Source: Pseudomonas fluorescens
GTDB taxonomy: Bacteria > Pseudomonadota > Gammaproteobacteria > Pseudomonadales > Pseudomonadaceae
Direction of reading: 5' to 3'
DNA: 64,000 nucleotides
NCBI RefSeq assembly: GCF_900215245.1
Contig: NZ_LT907842.1
Span: 1,302,001 to 1,366,000, forward strand
The stretch's first letter is position 1, and every line of letters starts with the position of its first letter. Under the pieces are notes generated by a model that saw only the letters and a list, made by a program, of their open reading frames with translations, was not told where the DNA came from and did not search any database. Of this stretch, positions 30,403 through 39,750 are shown piece after piece. Position numbers and translations under genes: made by a program.

Positions 30403-31440
30403 ATGAAACTCACCCCCGCCCAACTCGCCAAACACCTGCAAGGCGGCCTCGCGCCTGTCTATATCGTCAGCGGTGATGACCCGCTGTTGTGCCAGGAAGC
30501 CGCCGACGCCATTCGCACCGCCGCACGCCAGCAAGGCTTCGACGAACGCCAGGTGTTCAGTGCCGATGCCAGTTTCGACTGGGGGACGCTGCTGCAAGCG
30601 GGAGCGAGCATGTCGCTGTTCGCCGAAAAACGTTTGTTGGAACTGCGCCTGCCTTCGGGCAAGCCAGGGGACAAGGGTGCGGCGGCCTTGATGGAATACT
30701 GCTCGCGCCCCGCTGAAGACACGGTGTTGCTGATCAGCCTGCCCAAGCTTGATGGCAGCGCGCAGAAAACCAAGTGGGGCAAGGCACTGGTAGAAGGTCC
30801 GCAAACCCAGTTCATCCAGATCTGGCCAGTGGACAGCAACCAGTTGCCGCAGTGGATTCGTCAGCGCCTGTCCCAATCCGGGCTGTCGGCGACCCAAGAC
30901 GCGGTAGAGCTGATTGCCGCCCGGGTCGAAGGCAACCTGCTTGCCGCCGCCCAGGAAATCGAAAAGCTCAAGTTGATGGCTGAAGATGGGCAGATCACGG
31001 TCGAAACCGTCCAGGGCGCAGTGGCCGATAGCGCTCGCTTTGACGTGTTCGGGCTGGTGGATGCGATTCTTAACGGCGAACCCGCCCACGCGTTGCGCAT
31101 GCTTGAAGGGTTGCGTGGTGAAGGGGTGGAGCCACCGGTGATTCTGTGGGCCCTGGCCCGGGAACTGCGGGTACTGGCCAATATTTCCCTGCAATACAGC
31201 CAGGGCACACCGTTGGACAAATGCTTCAGCCAGGCCAAACCGCCCGTGTGGGACAAGCGCAAACCGCTGATGAGCAAAGCCCTGCAACGCTACTCGGCGC
31301 AACGCTGGGCGCAATTGTTGCTGGAAGCGCAGCGCATCGATGCGCAGATCAAAGGCCAGGCTGCCGGCTCGCCGTGGATGAGCCTGAGTCGTTTGTCACT
31401 GTTGATGTCTGGCCAACGCCTGACATTGCCTGCTGAATAA
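30403..31440 (+). CDS. holA: DNA polymerase III subunit delta
   Basis: This 345-residue clamp-loader subunit opens the beta sliding clamp. The family's N-terminal motif VYIVSGDDPLLCQEAADAIR, the central DTVLLISLPKLDGSAQKTKWGKAL segment and the C-terminal collar domain (from about 215) are visible. Delta does not hydrolyse ATP and shows no complete Walker motif. It follows lptE, the standard place for holA. Confidence 0.95.
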   Translation: MKLTPAQLAKHLQGGLAPVYIVSGDDPLLCQEAADAIRTAARQQGFDERQVFSADASFDWGTLLQAGASMSLFAEKRLLELRLPSGKPGDKGAAALMEYCSRPAEDTVLLISLPKLDGSAQKTKWGKALVEGPQTQFIQIWPVDSNQLPQWIRQRLSQSGLSATQDAVELIAARVEGNLLAAAQEIEKLKLMAEDGQITVETVQGAVADSARFDVFGLVDAILNGEPAHALRMLEGLRGEGVEPPVILWALARELRVLANISLQYSQGTPLDKCFSQAKPPVWDKRKPLMSKALQRYSAQRWAQLLLEAQRIDAQIKGQAAGSPWMSLSRLSLLMSGQRLTLPAE

Positions 31441-31588
31441 CGGTTTCAACCGCTCCCACCTTTTAACGGTGCAACCGTTCAGAGCCTGTCTATTTCCTAC
31501 ACAGCGCCGGGCTTTACAGCGGCGCCACTTCGGCAGATGATTTGCACCGCTTCATCCCATCTCAAGCCTGCATAAAGAGAGCACCGAC

Positions 31589-31753
31589 ATGAGCAAAAAG
31601 CCATCCAAGCATGGCCCCAACAAGGCCAAATCCATCATCGCCCAGCCACTGTTCCGCAGCCGTCAGGAACGCGCCGGCAAGGGCAAAGGCAGCTACCGCC
31701 GCGAAGCCTTCCAGTCTAATAGCTGGGAGGCTTCTTACTTTCTGGCTGCCTGA
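31589..31753 (+). CDS. arfA: Alternative ribosome-rescue factor A
   Basis: This 54-residue protein begins MSKKPSKHGPNKAKSIIAQP and contains the core LFRSRQERAGKGKGSYRRE, matching ArfA. ArfA recruits RF2 to ribosomes stalled on mRNAs without a stop codon, a backup to tmRNA. The start ATG follows AAAGAGAG. A strong hairpin lies inside the reading frame at 31704-31733, so many transcripts should end or be cut before the stop codon. In E. coli this makes ArfA production depend on failure of tmRNA. The part upstream of the hairpin already covers the functional core. Confidence 0.92.
   Translation: MSKKPSKHGPNKAKSIIAQPLFRSRQERAGKGKGSYRREAFQSNSWEASYFLAA
31704..31733 (+). promoter_or_regulatory. Hairpin inside arfA (nonstop-mRNA control)
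   Basis: AAGCCTTCCAG (31704-31714) pairs with CTGGGAGGCTT (31723-31733), 11 pairs including one G·U, with an eight-base loop and CTTACTTTCT after it. It can act as an intrinsic terminator or RNase III site within codons 39-49, leaving an mRNA without a stop codon. Confidence 0.75.
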
Positions 31754-31814
31754 AGGCAAGCGCCCCTCCGGCATGATAAGGTCTGTACCTGATTTGTAAT
31801 CCCTGGACCTGTGC

Positions 31815-33140
31815 ATGCCCTCTAGTCTTTCCCGTCGTTGGCACCTTCGCCAATTGATTGCTGCCTCCAGCCTCATTCTGCTTGTCGCCTGCGCGGAAAA
31901 ACCGACCGCCGCGGACGCTCAACCCCTGCCAAAACTCCAGACCGTGCCGGCCGTTGCGCCTGCTGTGGTGGCGCCCTTGGCGGTGGACAATCTTGATATC
32001 CAACCGACCCAGACCTTTGCCGAATGGATGGCTGGCTTTCGCGCGGAAGCCATGAAAGCCGGGATTGCGCCCACCGTCTTCGATAACGCCTTTGCCGGCG
32101 TCACCCCCGACATGGCAGTAATTCGCGCAGACCGCAGCCAACCGGAATTTTCCCGGCCGGTATGGGAATACCTCGACGGTGCCCTGTCGCCGGTGCGCGT
32201 ACGTAACGGCCAGGCCTTGCTGATCAAGTACGCCGATATCCTGCAAAGCATCGAGCAACGTTATGGCGTCGACCGCCAGGCGCTGGTGTCGGTGTGGGGG
32301 ATGGAAAGCAATTTCGGTCAGTTCCAGGGCAATAATTCGGTGATTCGCTCCCTGGCGACCCTGGCTTATGAAGGCCGTCGCCCGGCCTTCGCCCAGGCGC
32401 AACTGCTGGCGGCGCTGCAAATCATCCAGCATGGCGATATTTCCGCCGACCAGATGAAAGGCTCCTGGGCCGGCGCCATGGGCCAGACCCAGTTCATCCC
32501 GACCACCTACAACACCCACGCCGTCGACTTCGATGGTGACGGTCGTCGCGATATCTGGAACAGCCCAGCCGACGCCCTCGCCTCTACCGCGCACTACCTG
32601 CAAAGCTCCGGCTGGCAGAAAGGCCAGCCGTGGGGCTTTGAGGTCAACCAGTTGCCGGCGAACTTCGATTACGCCCTCGCCGATGGCGGCATACGCAAGC
32701 CCGTTGGCGAGTGGATGAAGCTCGGCATCCAGCTGCCGCCAGGCGCGAGCATGCCGCCAAACGTCGACCAATTGTCCGCTGCCCTGCTGCTGCCGGCAGG
32801 CTACCGTGGCCCGGCGTTCCTGGTGCTGGATAACTTCCGCGCGATTCTCAAGTACAACAACTCGTCGTCCTACGCGCTGGCGGTGGGCCTGTTGTCAGAG
32901 CGGTTTGGGGGCGCCGGTGTGATTCGTGGCGATTGGCCAAAAGATGAACTGCCGCTGAGTCGTTCCCAGCGCATCGATTTGCAGACGGCGCTCAGCGCCA
33001 AAGGCTATGACGCCGGCAACCCGGACGGCATCATCGGCGCGAATACGCGTAAGGCGATCCGAGCGGCGCAGCAGTCGTTGGGTTGGCCGGCGGATGGGTA
33101 TCCGACGGTGAAACTGCTGGAGTCGTTGCAGAGCCGCTAG
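31815..33140 (+). CDS. Lytic murein transglycosylase with peptidoglycan-binding domain
   Basis: This 441-residue lipoprotein has a lipobox LVAC (Cys about 26), a linker, an MltB-type SLT_2 catalytic domain (about 70-365) and a C-terminal PG_binding_1 domain (about 375-440, with LQTALSAKGYDAGNPDGIIGANTRKAIRAAQ). The catalytic Glu lies in VWGMESNFGQFQGN. It cleaves the glycan strand and leaves 1,6-anhydro-MurNAc ends. It is a paralogue of the MltB protein at 38723 but carries the extra binding domain. It ends convergently against ldcA. Confidence 0.9.
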   Translation: MPSSLSRRWHLRQLIAASSLILLVACAEKPTAADAQPLPKLQTVPAVAPAVVAPLAVDNLDIQPTQTFAEWMAGFRAEAMKAGIAPTVFDNAFAGVTPDMAVIRADRSQPEFSRPVWEYLDGALSPVRVRNGQALLIKYADILQSIEQRYGVDRQALVSVWGMESNFGQFQGNNSVIRSLATLAYEGRRPAFAQAQLLAALQIIQHGDISADQMKGSWAGAMGQTQFIPTTYNTHAVDFDGDGRRDIWNSPADALASTAHYLQSSGWQKGQPWGFEVNQLPANFDYALADGGIRKPVGEWMKLGIQLPPGASMPPNVDQLSAALLLPAGYRGPAFLVLDNFRAILKYNNSSSYALAVGLLSERFGGAGVIRGDWPKDELPLSRSQRIDLQTALSAKGYDAGNPDGIIGANTRKAIRAAQQSLGWPADGYPTVKLLESLQSR

Positions 33141-33161
33141 ATCGGCATACGGCGGCTGCCT

Positions 33162-33244
33162 TATTCGCGAGCAAGCCCGCTCCCACATTAGACCGCACTC
33201 CAACGTATGGACACGGTTGAATATGGGAGCGGGCTTGCTCTCGA
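33162..33244. repeat. Two REP arms in outward (tail-to-tail) order
   Basis: A right-hand type arm (GCGAGCAAGCCCGCTCCCAC, 33167-33186) comes first and a left-hand type arm (ATGGGAGCGGGCTTGCTCTC) follows after 33 bases, the opposite order of the other pairs here. The second arm has changes at both ends. It lies between two convergent genes. Confidence 0.8.
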
Positions 33245-33265
33245 AGACCGTATGACAGACGAAAA

Positions 33266-34195
33266 TCAGCTCAGAACGACATCCTGCTCCAGCACCACCC
33301 GCTGCTCCCCTGCATTCAAACGCACCAACGCGCCCATTGGCAGCGTCAGGTTCGGATCGCAGTGGCCACTGCGCCAGCCGGACAACACCGGTATGCACAA
33401 CGGCTCGAAGGTCTGCTTCAGCAGCCGCGAAAGCGCCGCGTTATCCACCCCCGACACGTCGCCCACCAACACACCCGCGACCTGGGCCAGCTTGCCCGCC
33501 AGGCGCAAATGGGTCAGCAGGCGGTCAATTCGATAAATCGGCTCGTTGACGTCTTCGATAAACAGGATGATGCCTTGCGCATCGATTTCGTAGGCTGTGC
33601 CCATCACCGCCGCGATCATTGACAGGTTGCCGCCGAGCAAGCGCCCACAGGCGATGCCAGGCTCAATCGTCGTCAGCGGGTAGGCCACCGGGTGCGCGAG
33701 CACGCTACCGGCGCGGAGTTGGCCCCGTAGCAGGCTGAACAAGGACGACTCGGTAGGCGGCTGCTTGTCACCGAGCAGGTCGGCGTTAAGCATCGGCCCA
33801 TGAAAGGTCACGAAACCCGCGTAACGGTTGATGGCAAGGTGCAGCGCCGTGATATCGCTATAACCCACGAACGGTTTGGGATTGGCGCGAATCAGCTCGA
33901 AGTCCAGCCGGTCGAGCAAGCGCGGTGTGCCGTAGCCGCCACGCAGGCAGAAGATGGCATCGATTTGCGGATCGGCAAAAGCCGCGTGCAAGTCGCGCAG
34001 GCGCACGTCATCACTGCCGGCCAGGTAGCCGTCGCGCTCATACACACCCGAGAATATCCGCAGTTCGTGGCCACGGGCGCGCATCCATTGCCCGGCTTTT
34101 TCAACATCCAGTGCGGCAGGGCCGGCAGGGGCGATCAGGCCGATCACACCTTCGGCACGCAAAACAGGCACCGCCGCCGCGAGTTGAGTCGTCAT
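33266..34195 (-). CDS. ldcA: LD-carboxypeptidase (peptidase S66)
   Basis: This 309-residue cytoplasmic enzyme removes the terminal D-Ala from murein tetrapeptides during recycling. The nucleophilic Ser lies in VGYSDITALHLA (about residue 112), and the catalytic Glu and His of the family fall in the IEDVNEPIYRIDR and SGWRSGHCDPNLTLPMG segments. The length is usual. It precedes the lipA cluster on the same strand and a REP pair separates them. With MltB, RlpA and Mpl in the same window it belongs to peptidoglycan turnover. Confidence 0.92.
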   Translation of the reverse strand: MTTQLAAAVPVLRAEGVIGLIAPAGPAALDVEKAGQWMRARGHELRIFSGVYERDGYLAGSDDVRLRDLHAAFADPQIDAIFCLRGGYGTPRLLDRLDFELIRANPKPFVGYSDITALHLAINRYAGFVTFHGPMLNADLLGDKQPPTESSLFSLLRGQLRAGSVLAHPVAYPLTTIEPGIACGRLLGGNLSMIAAVMGTAYEIDAQGIILFIEDVNEPIYRIDRLLTHLRLAGKLAQVAGVLVGDVSGVDNAALSRLLKQTFEPLCIPVLSGWRSGHCDPNLTLPMGALVRLNAGEQRVVLEQDVVLS

Positions 34196-34231
34196 CCATG
34201 CTCTCCCTCTTTATAACAACGCAGAACGAAA

Positions 34232-34321
34232 TGTGGGAGCGGGCTTACCCGCGAAGGCGGAGTGCCAGCCAACACATCCGTCGACTGAAACACCGCTTTC
34301 GCGAGCAAGCCCGCTCCCACA
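34232..34321. repeat. REP pair (REPIN)
   Basis: The left arm TGTGGGAGCGGGCTTACCCG carries two changes relative to the standard arm (TTACC for TTGCT); the right arm is standard. It lies between ldcA and lipA, both on the minus strand. Confidence 0.9.
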
Positions 34322-34349
34322 TTGGATAAGCGGCGTTACGCAAACCCTA

Positions 34350-35375
34350 TCAGGAAACCAGGCTCGCCTTGACCAGCTTGGCCTGTTCATCAGCGTGGTA
34401 CGAGGACCGTACCAGAGGGCCGGACGCCACGTTCTTGAAGCCCATCTTGTAACCTTCCTCGGCGAACCAGGCGAAGGTGTCCGGGTGCACGAAACGCTGC
34501 ACCGGCAAGTGGCTGCGGGACGGTTGCAGGTACTGCCCCAGGGTCAGCATATCGATGTCGTGTTCGCGCATGCGCTTCATGACTTCGATCACTTCTTCGT
34601 CGGTTTCGCCCAGGCCCAGCATCAGGCCGGATTTGGTCGGGATGTGCGGCATCATCTGCTTGAATTTCTGCAGCAGGGTCAGCGACCACTGGTAGTCCGA
34701 ACCCGGGCGCGCCGCCTTGTACAGGCGTGGCACGGTTTCCAGGTTGTGGTTGAACACATCCGGTGGCTCGGCCGCGGTGATTTCCAGCGCGACGTCCATG
34801 CGACCGCGATAGTCAGGAACCAGGGTTTCGAGCATCACGTTCGGCGACAGCTTGCGGATTTCGCGGATGCAGTCGGCAAAGTGCTGAGCACCGCCGTCAC
34901 GCAGGTCGTCGCGGTCTACCGAGGTGATTACCACGTATTTGAGTTTCAGGTCGGCAATGGCAATGGCCAGGCTTTCCGGCTCGTTCACGTCCAGCGGCTT
35001 CGGCCGGCCGTGGCCAACGTCGCAGAACGGGCAACGACGGGTGCAGATGTCACCCATGATCATGAAGGTGGCGGTGCCGCCGGAGAAGCACTCACCCAGG
35101 TTCGGGCAGGACGCTTCTTCGCACACGCTGTGCAGCTTGTGTTTGCGCAGCAGGGCCTTGATACGGTCGACTTCCGGCGAAACCGGGATACGCACGCGAA
35201 TCCAGTCCGGTTTTTTCGGCAGTTCGGTGGTCGGAATGATCTTCACCGGGATGCGTGCAACCTTCTCGGCGCCGCGCAGCTTGACGCCGGCTTCCACCTT
35301 GGCACGCGGGGCCGGGGCCGGACGTTCGGTAACATCCAGCGTCGGGATCATGGTTTGCACTGCATCAGTAGTCAT
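34350..35375 (-). CDS. lipA: Lipoyl synthase
   Basis: This 341-residue radical-SAM enzyme inserts two sulfurs into octanoyl-protein to make the lipoyl cofactor. The SAM cluster motif is CTRRCPFC, and the auxiliary cluster motif is [12 protein letters not shown], which defines LipA. The C-terminal family serine lies in the [12 protein letters not shown] stretch. The N-terminal 55 residues are variable. It starts two bases after the lipB stop, so both are on one transcript. Confidence 0.96.
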   Translation of the reverse strand: MTTDAVQTMIPTLDVTERPAPAPRAKVEAGVKLRGAEKVARIPVKIIPTTELPKKPDWIRVRIPVSPEVDRIKALLRKHKLHSVCEEASCPNLGECFSGGTATFMIMGDICTRRCPFCDVGHGRPKPLDVNEPESLAIAIADLKLKYVVITSVDRDDLRDGGAQHFADCIREIRKLSPNVMLETLVPDYRGRMDVALEITAAEPPDVFNHNLETVPRLYKAARPGSDYQWSLTLLQKFKQMMPHIPTKSGLMLGLGETDEEVIEVMKRMREHDIDMLTLGQYLQPSRSHLPVQRFVHPDTFAWFAEEGYKMGFKNVASGPLVRSSYHADEQAKLVKASLVS

Positions 35376-35377
35376 AA

Positions 35378-36025
35378 TCAGTCGATTCCGCCCGTGAGGG
35401 TCGTCTGCTCAGCATAGTCGAGGTGTTTGACGAGCTGCGCACGCAGCCGGGCACTTACCTCGGCAAATTTAATCGGTGTGGCGTGGTCGCTCAGTTGGGT
35501 CATCGCCAGCCCGGCATAACCGCACGGGTTGATCCGCCGAAACGGCGCCAGGTCCATGTCCACATTCAGGGCCAGGCCATGAAAGGAACAACCGTGGCGA
35601 ATCCGCAAACCGAGTGAGGCGATTTTCGCGCCGTTCACGTACACACCGGGTGCATCGGGCTTGGCCGCGGCATTCACGCCGTAACTGGCCAACAGCTCGA
35701 TCAGGCAAGCCTCCATACGGCTTACCAGGTCACGTACGCCAAACCCAAGCTTGCGCACGTCCAGCAACAGATAAGCCACCAGCTGACCCGGGCCATGGTA
35801 TGTCACTTGACCACCTCGGTCGACCTGCACCACCGGAATATCCCCCGGCAACAGCAGGTGCTCGGCCTTGCCGGCCTGGCCCTGGGTGAACACCGGCGGG
35901 TGCTCCACCAGCCAGATTTCATCCGGGGCCGAGGTTCCGCGCTCATTGGTGAAGCGCTGCATGGCGTGCCAGACGGGCTCGTAGTCCATCTGGCCGAGCT
36001 CGCGAAAGCCCAGGACCTCTGACAT
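35378..36025 (-). CDS. lipB: Octanoyl-ACP:protein octanoyltransferase
   Basis: This 215-residue enzyme transfers octanoate from ACP to the lipoyl domains that LipA then modifies. The catalytic Lys and Cys motifs appear as [17 protein letters not shown] and [13 protein letters not shown], and [20 protein letters not shown] is the family signature. The ATG at 36025 shares one base with the stop of ybeD (TGATG), so translation is coupled. Confidence 0.95.
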   Translation of the reverse strand: MSEVLGFRELGQMDYEPVWHAMQRFTNERGTSAPDEIWLVEHPPVFTQGQAGKAEHLLLPGDIPVVQVDRGGQVTYHGPGQLVAYLLLDVRKLGFGVRDLVSRMEACLIELLASYGVNAAAKPDAPGVYVNGAKIASLGLRIRHGCSFHGLALNVDMDLAPFRRINPCGYAGLAMTQLSDHATPIKFAEVSARLRAQLVKHLDYAEQTTLTGGID

Positions 36026-36300
36026 CACAGCACCATGTGCACGAAGCCGGTGGCCCGCAGTTCACTGTTGATGTCGTAGAGCTGATCTTGACCGGTCGCA
36101 ACGATGTGCAACTGGATCGTGGTGTATTTACCGTTGGAGCTCAAACGCTCGTCCACCCGGTTGTCATTGATTGTCGCGTGTTTACGCACGATCTCAAGAA
36201 TCGTGTCTTTGTTGCCCACACCGGTATCGCTGATCACCTTGACGGGATAGTCCACGTTTGGGAATTCGATCTTTGGCGCCTTTACTTCTTTATCGGTCAT
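36025..36300 (-). CDS. ybeD: YbeD-like protein (DUF493)
   Basis: This 91-residue protein begins at the ATG at 36300 ([22 protein letters not shown]) and has the ACT-like alpha/beta fold of DUF493 (YbeD), with the [23 protein letters not shown] segment. Its place between dacA and lipB is conserved in many gammaproteobacteria. It is proposed to modulate lipoate synthesis, but the function is not settled. A terminator hairpin lies between it and dacA. Confidence 0.9.
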   Translation of the reverse strand: MTDKEVKAPKIEFPNVDYPVKVISDTGVGNKDTILEIVRKHATINDNRVDERLSSNGKYTTIQLHIVATGQDQLYDINSELRATGFVHMVL

Positions 36301-36338
36301 GGCGTAACGGCCTCGTAAGCGTAAGCCGTGGCGACGGG

Positions 36339-36371
36339 CAAAGCCCCGTGTCGGATTAACACGGGGCTTTG
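36339..36371 (-). terminator. Hairpin terminator between dacA and ybeD
   Basis: CAAAGCCCCGTGT (36339-36351) and ACACGGGGCTTTG (36359-36371) form a perfect 13-pair stem with a seven-base loop, 14 bases after the dacA stop. It is symmetrical and the U-run is short, so some read-through into ybeD-lipB-lipA is possible. Confidence 0.8.
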
Positions 36372-36385
36372 CAGGTGCACACTTA

Positions 36386-37543
36386 TCAGTTGAACAAGCT
36401 GTAGAAGAATAGACGGATGCTATCCCACACGCGGCGGAAGATACCACCTTCGTCGACGGCGTCCAGCGCGATCAGGTCGGCGCTGTGCACCACCTTGTCG
36501 TCCAGTTTCACTTCGACTTTACCGATAACGTCACCCTTGGCGATTGGCGCGACCAATTGCGGGTTCATGGTCATGCTGGCAGCGAGCTTTTTCAGCTGGC
36601 CTTTAGGCATGGTCAGGGTCAGGTCTTCAGCCAGGCCGGCCTTGACTTGGTGGGTAGCACCTTTCCATACCGGCGCGGACGCAAGCTCGGCACCCTTCTG
36701 GTAGAAGGTCTGGGTTTCGAAGAATCGGAAACCGTAGGTCAGCAGTTTTTGCGTCTCGGCCGCACGGGCCTGCTCGCTGTTGGTGCCGAATACGACGGCG
36801 ATCAGGCGCTGGCCATCACGTACAGCGGACGACACCATGCAGTAGCCGGCTTCGTCGGTGTGGCCGGTTTTCAGGCCATCAACGGTTTTGTCGCGCCACA
36901 GCAGCAGGTTGCGGTTAGGCTGCTTGATGTTGTTCCAGAAGAATTCCTTCTGGGAGTAGATCGCGTAGTGCACCGGGTCGACACGGATGATCGCGCGAGC
37001 CAGCACCGCCATGTCGTGAGCCGACGAGTAGTGCTCAGGGTTCGGCAGGCCAGTCGGGTTCATGAAGTGGCTGTTGGTCAAGCCCAGGTCGCCGGCGGTC
37101 TTGTTCATCAAGTCGGCGAACGCGTCTTCACTGCCGGCGATGTGCTCGGACAGGGCCACGCTGGCGTCGTTACCCGACTGGATGATGATGCCGTGCAGCA
37201 GGTCGCTCACGGTGACTTGCGAACCCACCTTGATGAACATCCGCGAACCGCCGGTGCGCCAGGCATTTTCGCTGACCGTGACCGGGTCGTTTTCGCCGAT
37301 CTGGCCGCGACGGATTTCCAGGGTCGCGATGTAAGCCGTCATCAGCTTGGTCAGGCTGGCCGGTGGCAGACGCTGGTCACCGTTGTTCTCGACCAGCACG
37401 TTGCCGCTGGCGGCATCCATGAGAACCCAGGCCTTGGCGGCCAGTTGCGGGGAAGCCGGCACCATTTCAACCGCCCAGGCGGCCGGAGTGATGATCAGCG
37501 AAAGAAGCAGGCACGTGCGTTTGGCTAAGGTGGTGATGTTCAT
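36386..37543 (-). CDS. dacA: D-alanyl-D-alanine carboxypeptidase (PBP5/6 type)
   Basis: This 385-residue low-molecular-mass penicillin-binding protein has a signal peptide (cleavage near TPAAWA). The three active-site motifs are S-x2-K (PPASLTKLMT), S-x-N (IQSGNDASV) and K-T-G (GLKTGHTDEAGY). The PBP5 C-terminal domain and a final amphipathic helix (about 368-385, RVWDSIRLFFYSLFN) dock it on the inner membrane. It trims pentapeptides and so controls cross-linking and cell shape. It lies in the elongasome cluster downstream of rlpA. Confidence 0.95.
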   Translation of the reverse strand: MNITTLAKRTCLLLSLIITPAAWAVEMVPASPQLAAKAWVLMDAASGNVLVENNGDQRLPPASLTKLMTAYIATLEIRRGQIGENDPVTVSENAWRTGGSRMFIKVGSQVTVSDLLHGIIIQSGNDASVALSEHIAGSEDAFADLMNKTAGDLGLTNSHFMNPTGLPNPEHYSSAHDMAVLARAIIRVDPVHYAIYSQKEFFWNNIKQPNRNLLLWRDKTVDGLKTGHTDEAGYCMVSSAVRDGQRLIAVVFGTNSEQARAAETQKLLTYGFRFFETQTFYQKGAELASAPVWKGATHQVKAGLAEDLTLTMPKGQLKKLAASMTMNPQLVAPIAKGDVIGKVEVKLDDKVVHSADLIALDAVDEGGIFRRVWDSIRLFFYSLFN

Positions 37544-37682
37544 CCGTCTCTCGAAATTGCTTATGGAAACTTGCCCTCGCGGGCAAAACTATTCAGACAG
37601 CCCGCTGCCAGACTGTCACGTGTTCGGTTGCCCGCTCACCCCTTGCCCCTGGGTTTTTATTGTTCAACGAGCCAACAACCAG

Positions 37683-37710
37683 GGCTCAGGCCCGCGTACG
37701 CGCCTGAGCC
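37683..37710 (-). terminator. Hairpin after rlpA
   Basis: GGCTCAGGC (37683-37691) pairs with GCCTGAGCC (37702-37710), nine perfect pairs, 12 bases after the rlpA stop on the minus strand. It is followed by CTGGTTGTTGG, a moderate U-rich stretch. Confidence 0.7.
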
Positions 37711-37721
37711 ATCAATCTTTG

Positions 37722-38723
37722 TTATTCAGCGGTGACCACGCTGGGTTGCCCCAGGTTGGCCAGGCGTACGCTGTTCTGAACCTGCGCCACTTCGCTTGGC
37801 GAGCCAATCGGCCCCATGCGCACACGGTGCAGGGTCTGCTGGTTACGTACGATGGAGCTGATGAAAACCGGCGCATTGACCATGCCGCTGAGCTTGGACC
37901 TTAACAGTTCTGCCGCGTCCGGGTTGGCGAAAGCGCCCACTTGCAGGTACTGACCGCCCACGGTGGAGGCCCCCGGTGCCGCGCGCGGCACGACAACGGT
38001 GTCCGGCGCGTGCTGTGCCGGAGGCGGTGTCCACTGTTCGATCTTGCCGGCGGATGCGGTCACTTGCGGTTGCGGAGTTTGCGGTTCGTTAAGCATCAAC
38101 GGTGCCGGTTTGCCACGCTGGGCCCAATACTGCGCCGGGTCGATGCCCTCGACTTTCACCCGCGCGGTGCCGATTTCGGCATAACCGAGTTTCTTGGCCG
38201 CGGCGTAGGACAAGTCGATGATCCGGTCCGAATAGAACGGGCCACGGTCGTTGACCCGCAGGATCACCGAGCGGTTGTTGTCCAGGTTGGTGACGCGTAC
38301 GTAACTGGGCAGCGGCAAGGTCTTGTGGGCCGCGCTCATGCCGTACAGGTCATACACTTCGCCGTTGGCGGTGTTCTGGCCGTGGAACTTGGTGCCATAC
38401 CAGGACGCTGTGCCCGACTGGACATAGGTCTTGGAATCCTGCAGCGGAAAGTAGTTCTTGCCCAGCACGGTATAGGGGTTGGCCTTGTACGGCCCGGTGT
38501 GCAGGGTTGGCGTGGCATCCGGGATTTTCGAAACGTCGACATCCCACCAGGGCGCGCCGTCTTTGTGCGCGCGGTTGATGTCCAACCCCGGCTGGGCACG
38601 GACAATAGCGCCGCCCTTCTTCGCAGGCGCGCGACTGGTGGTGGATGAGCAACTGACGACCAGCAGGGACAACGCGGCGAACGCCACCAGCTTGAGCGGT
38701 TTATTGAACGGCGATACCCGCAT
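37722..38723 (-). CDS. rlpA: Septal ring lytic transglycosylase RlpA
   Basis: This 333-residue outer-membrane lipoprotein (lipobox VVSC, Cys about 25) has a double-psi beta-barrel catalytic domain (about 95-200: GTASWYGTKFHGQNTANGEVYD and VRVNDRGPFYSDRIIDLSYAAA). A C-terminal SPOR domain follows (about 255-330: YLQVGAFANPDAAELLRSKL), which binds denuded glycan at the septum. In P. aeruginosa RlpA is a lytic transglycosylase needed for daughter-cell separation. Its ATG overlaps the mltB stop by one base (TAATG). Confidence 0.94.
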   Translation of the reverse strand: MRVSPFNKPLKLVAFAALSLLVVSCSSTTSRAPAKKGGAIVRAQPGLDINRAHKDGAPWWDVDVSKIPDATPTLHTGPYKANPYTVLGKNYFPLQDSKTYVQSGTASWYGTKFHGQNTANGEVYDLYGMSAAHKTLPLPSYVRVTNLDNNRSVILRVNDRGPFYSDRIIDLSYAAAKKLGYAEIGTARVKVEGIDPAQYWAQRGKPAPLMLNEPQTPQPQVTASAGKIEQWTPPPAQHAPDTVVVPRAAPGASTVGGQYLQVGAFANPDAAELLRSKLSGMVNAPVFISSIVRNQQTLHRVRMGPIGSPSEVAQVQNSVRLANLGQPSVVTAE

Positions 38724-39739
38724 TACTTGTTGCCCCGTGCTTGGACCAGCATGTCTGACAGCTGATGCACGGCCATGGCGTACATCACACTGCGGTTATA
38801 ACGCGTGATTGCGTAAAAATTCTTCAGGCCCATCCAGTATTCCGGGCCGTTTTCACCTTCGAGGCGGAACGCCGTCACCGGCATATCATCGCGTGGCGCA
38901 TTCTGACTCGACCAGCCCAGCGCTCGCAACTCCCCGACGGTCTTGACCGGCTCGATTCCCTGGGTCAGGCCTTCGTCGGCGCGATCACCGGTAACCTCGG
39001 CACGCACCACTACCGGCTCGCCAGACACCCAACCGTGGCGCTTGAAGTAGCTGGCCACGCTGCCAATGGCGTCGTCGGGGTTGCTCCAGATGTTGATGTG
39101 GCCGTCGCCGTCGAAATCCACCGCATAAGCACGAAAGCTGCTCGGCATGAACTGCGGCAAGCCCATCGCACCGGCGTAGGAGCCTTTGAGGGTCAGCGGA
39201 TCAACCTGCTCTTCGCGGGCCAGCAGCAGGAACTCGCGCAGCTCCTTGCGGAAGAACTCGGCGCGCGGCGGGTAATCGAAGCCCAGGGTCGACAAGGCGT
39301 CGATCACCCGATAGCTGCCGGTGTTGCGCCCGTAAAAGGTTTCAATGCCGATGATCGCGACGATCACCTGAGCCGGCACGCCGTACTCCTGCTCGGCGCG
39401 CGCCAGCACGGCCTCGTGCTGGCGCCAGAAATCCACACCACGGGCCACACGGGCGTCGGTGAGGAACATCGGGCGATAGTCTTTCCACTGTTTTACACGC
39501 TCGGCGGGACGCGAGATCGCGTCGAGGATCGCCTGCTTGCGCTGGGCTTCGCGGAACACGCCCATCAGCTGTTCACCGGCGAAACCGTAGTCGCGGGTCA
39601 TTTCACCGACAAATTCGGCGACCTGGGGTGAGCCATCGTAGTCACCGGCCTGCACCTCTTGCGTCGCGCCCAGCAGCCCAATCAGGCCCATCCAGGACGC
39701 ATGCCGAGTCGCCCAGCCGCGCATTACTTGCATTGACAT
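38723..39739 (-). CDS. mltB: Lytic murein transglycosylase B (SltB1-like)
   Basis: This 338-residue protein starts at the ATG at 39739, five bases after AAGG; two other in-frame ATGs follow closely and an earlier one (39769) has no site. It has a signal peptide without a lipobox, so it is soluble in the periplasm, like SltB1 of P. aeruginosa. The SLT_2 domain contains the catalytic Glu in IGIETFYGRNTGSY and the GAMGLPQFMPSSFR motif. It lies between rodA and rlpA, so it probably works with cell-wall elongation and division. Confidence 0.92.
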   Translation of the reverse strand: MSMQVMRGWATRHASWMGLIGLLGATQEVQAGDYDGSPQVAEFVGEMTRDYGFAGEQLMGVFREAQRKQAILDAISRPAERVKQWKDYRPMFLTDARVARGVDFWRQHEAVLARAEQEYGVPAQVIVAIIGIETFYGRNTGSYRVIDALSTLGFDYPPRAEFFRKELREFLLLAREEQVDPLTLKGSYAGAMGLPQFMPSSFRAYAVDFDGDGHINIWSNPDDAIGSVASYFKRHGWVSGEPVVVRAEVTGDRADEGLTQGIEPVKTVGELRALGWSSQNAPRDDMPVTAFRLEGENGPEYWMGLKNFYAITRYNRSVMYAMAVHQLSDMLVQARGNK

Positions 39740-39750
39740 CTTCACCTTAT

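Noticed and set aside
36025..36447. Longer ybeD beginning at 36447
   Set aside because: The extra 49 codons run through the dacA terminator hairpin and do not resemble the family; ATG 36300 gives the usual length.
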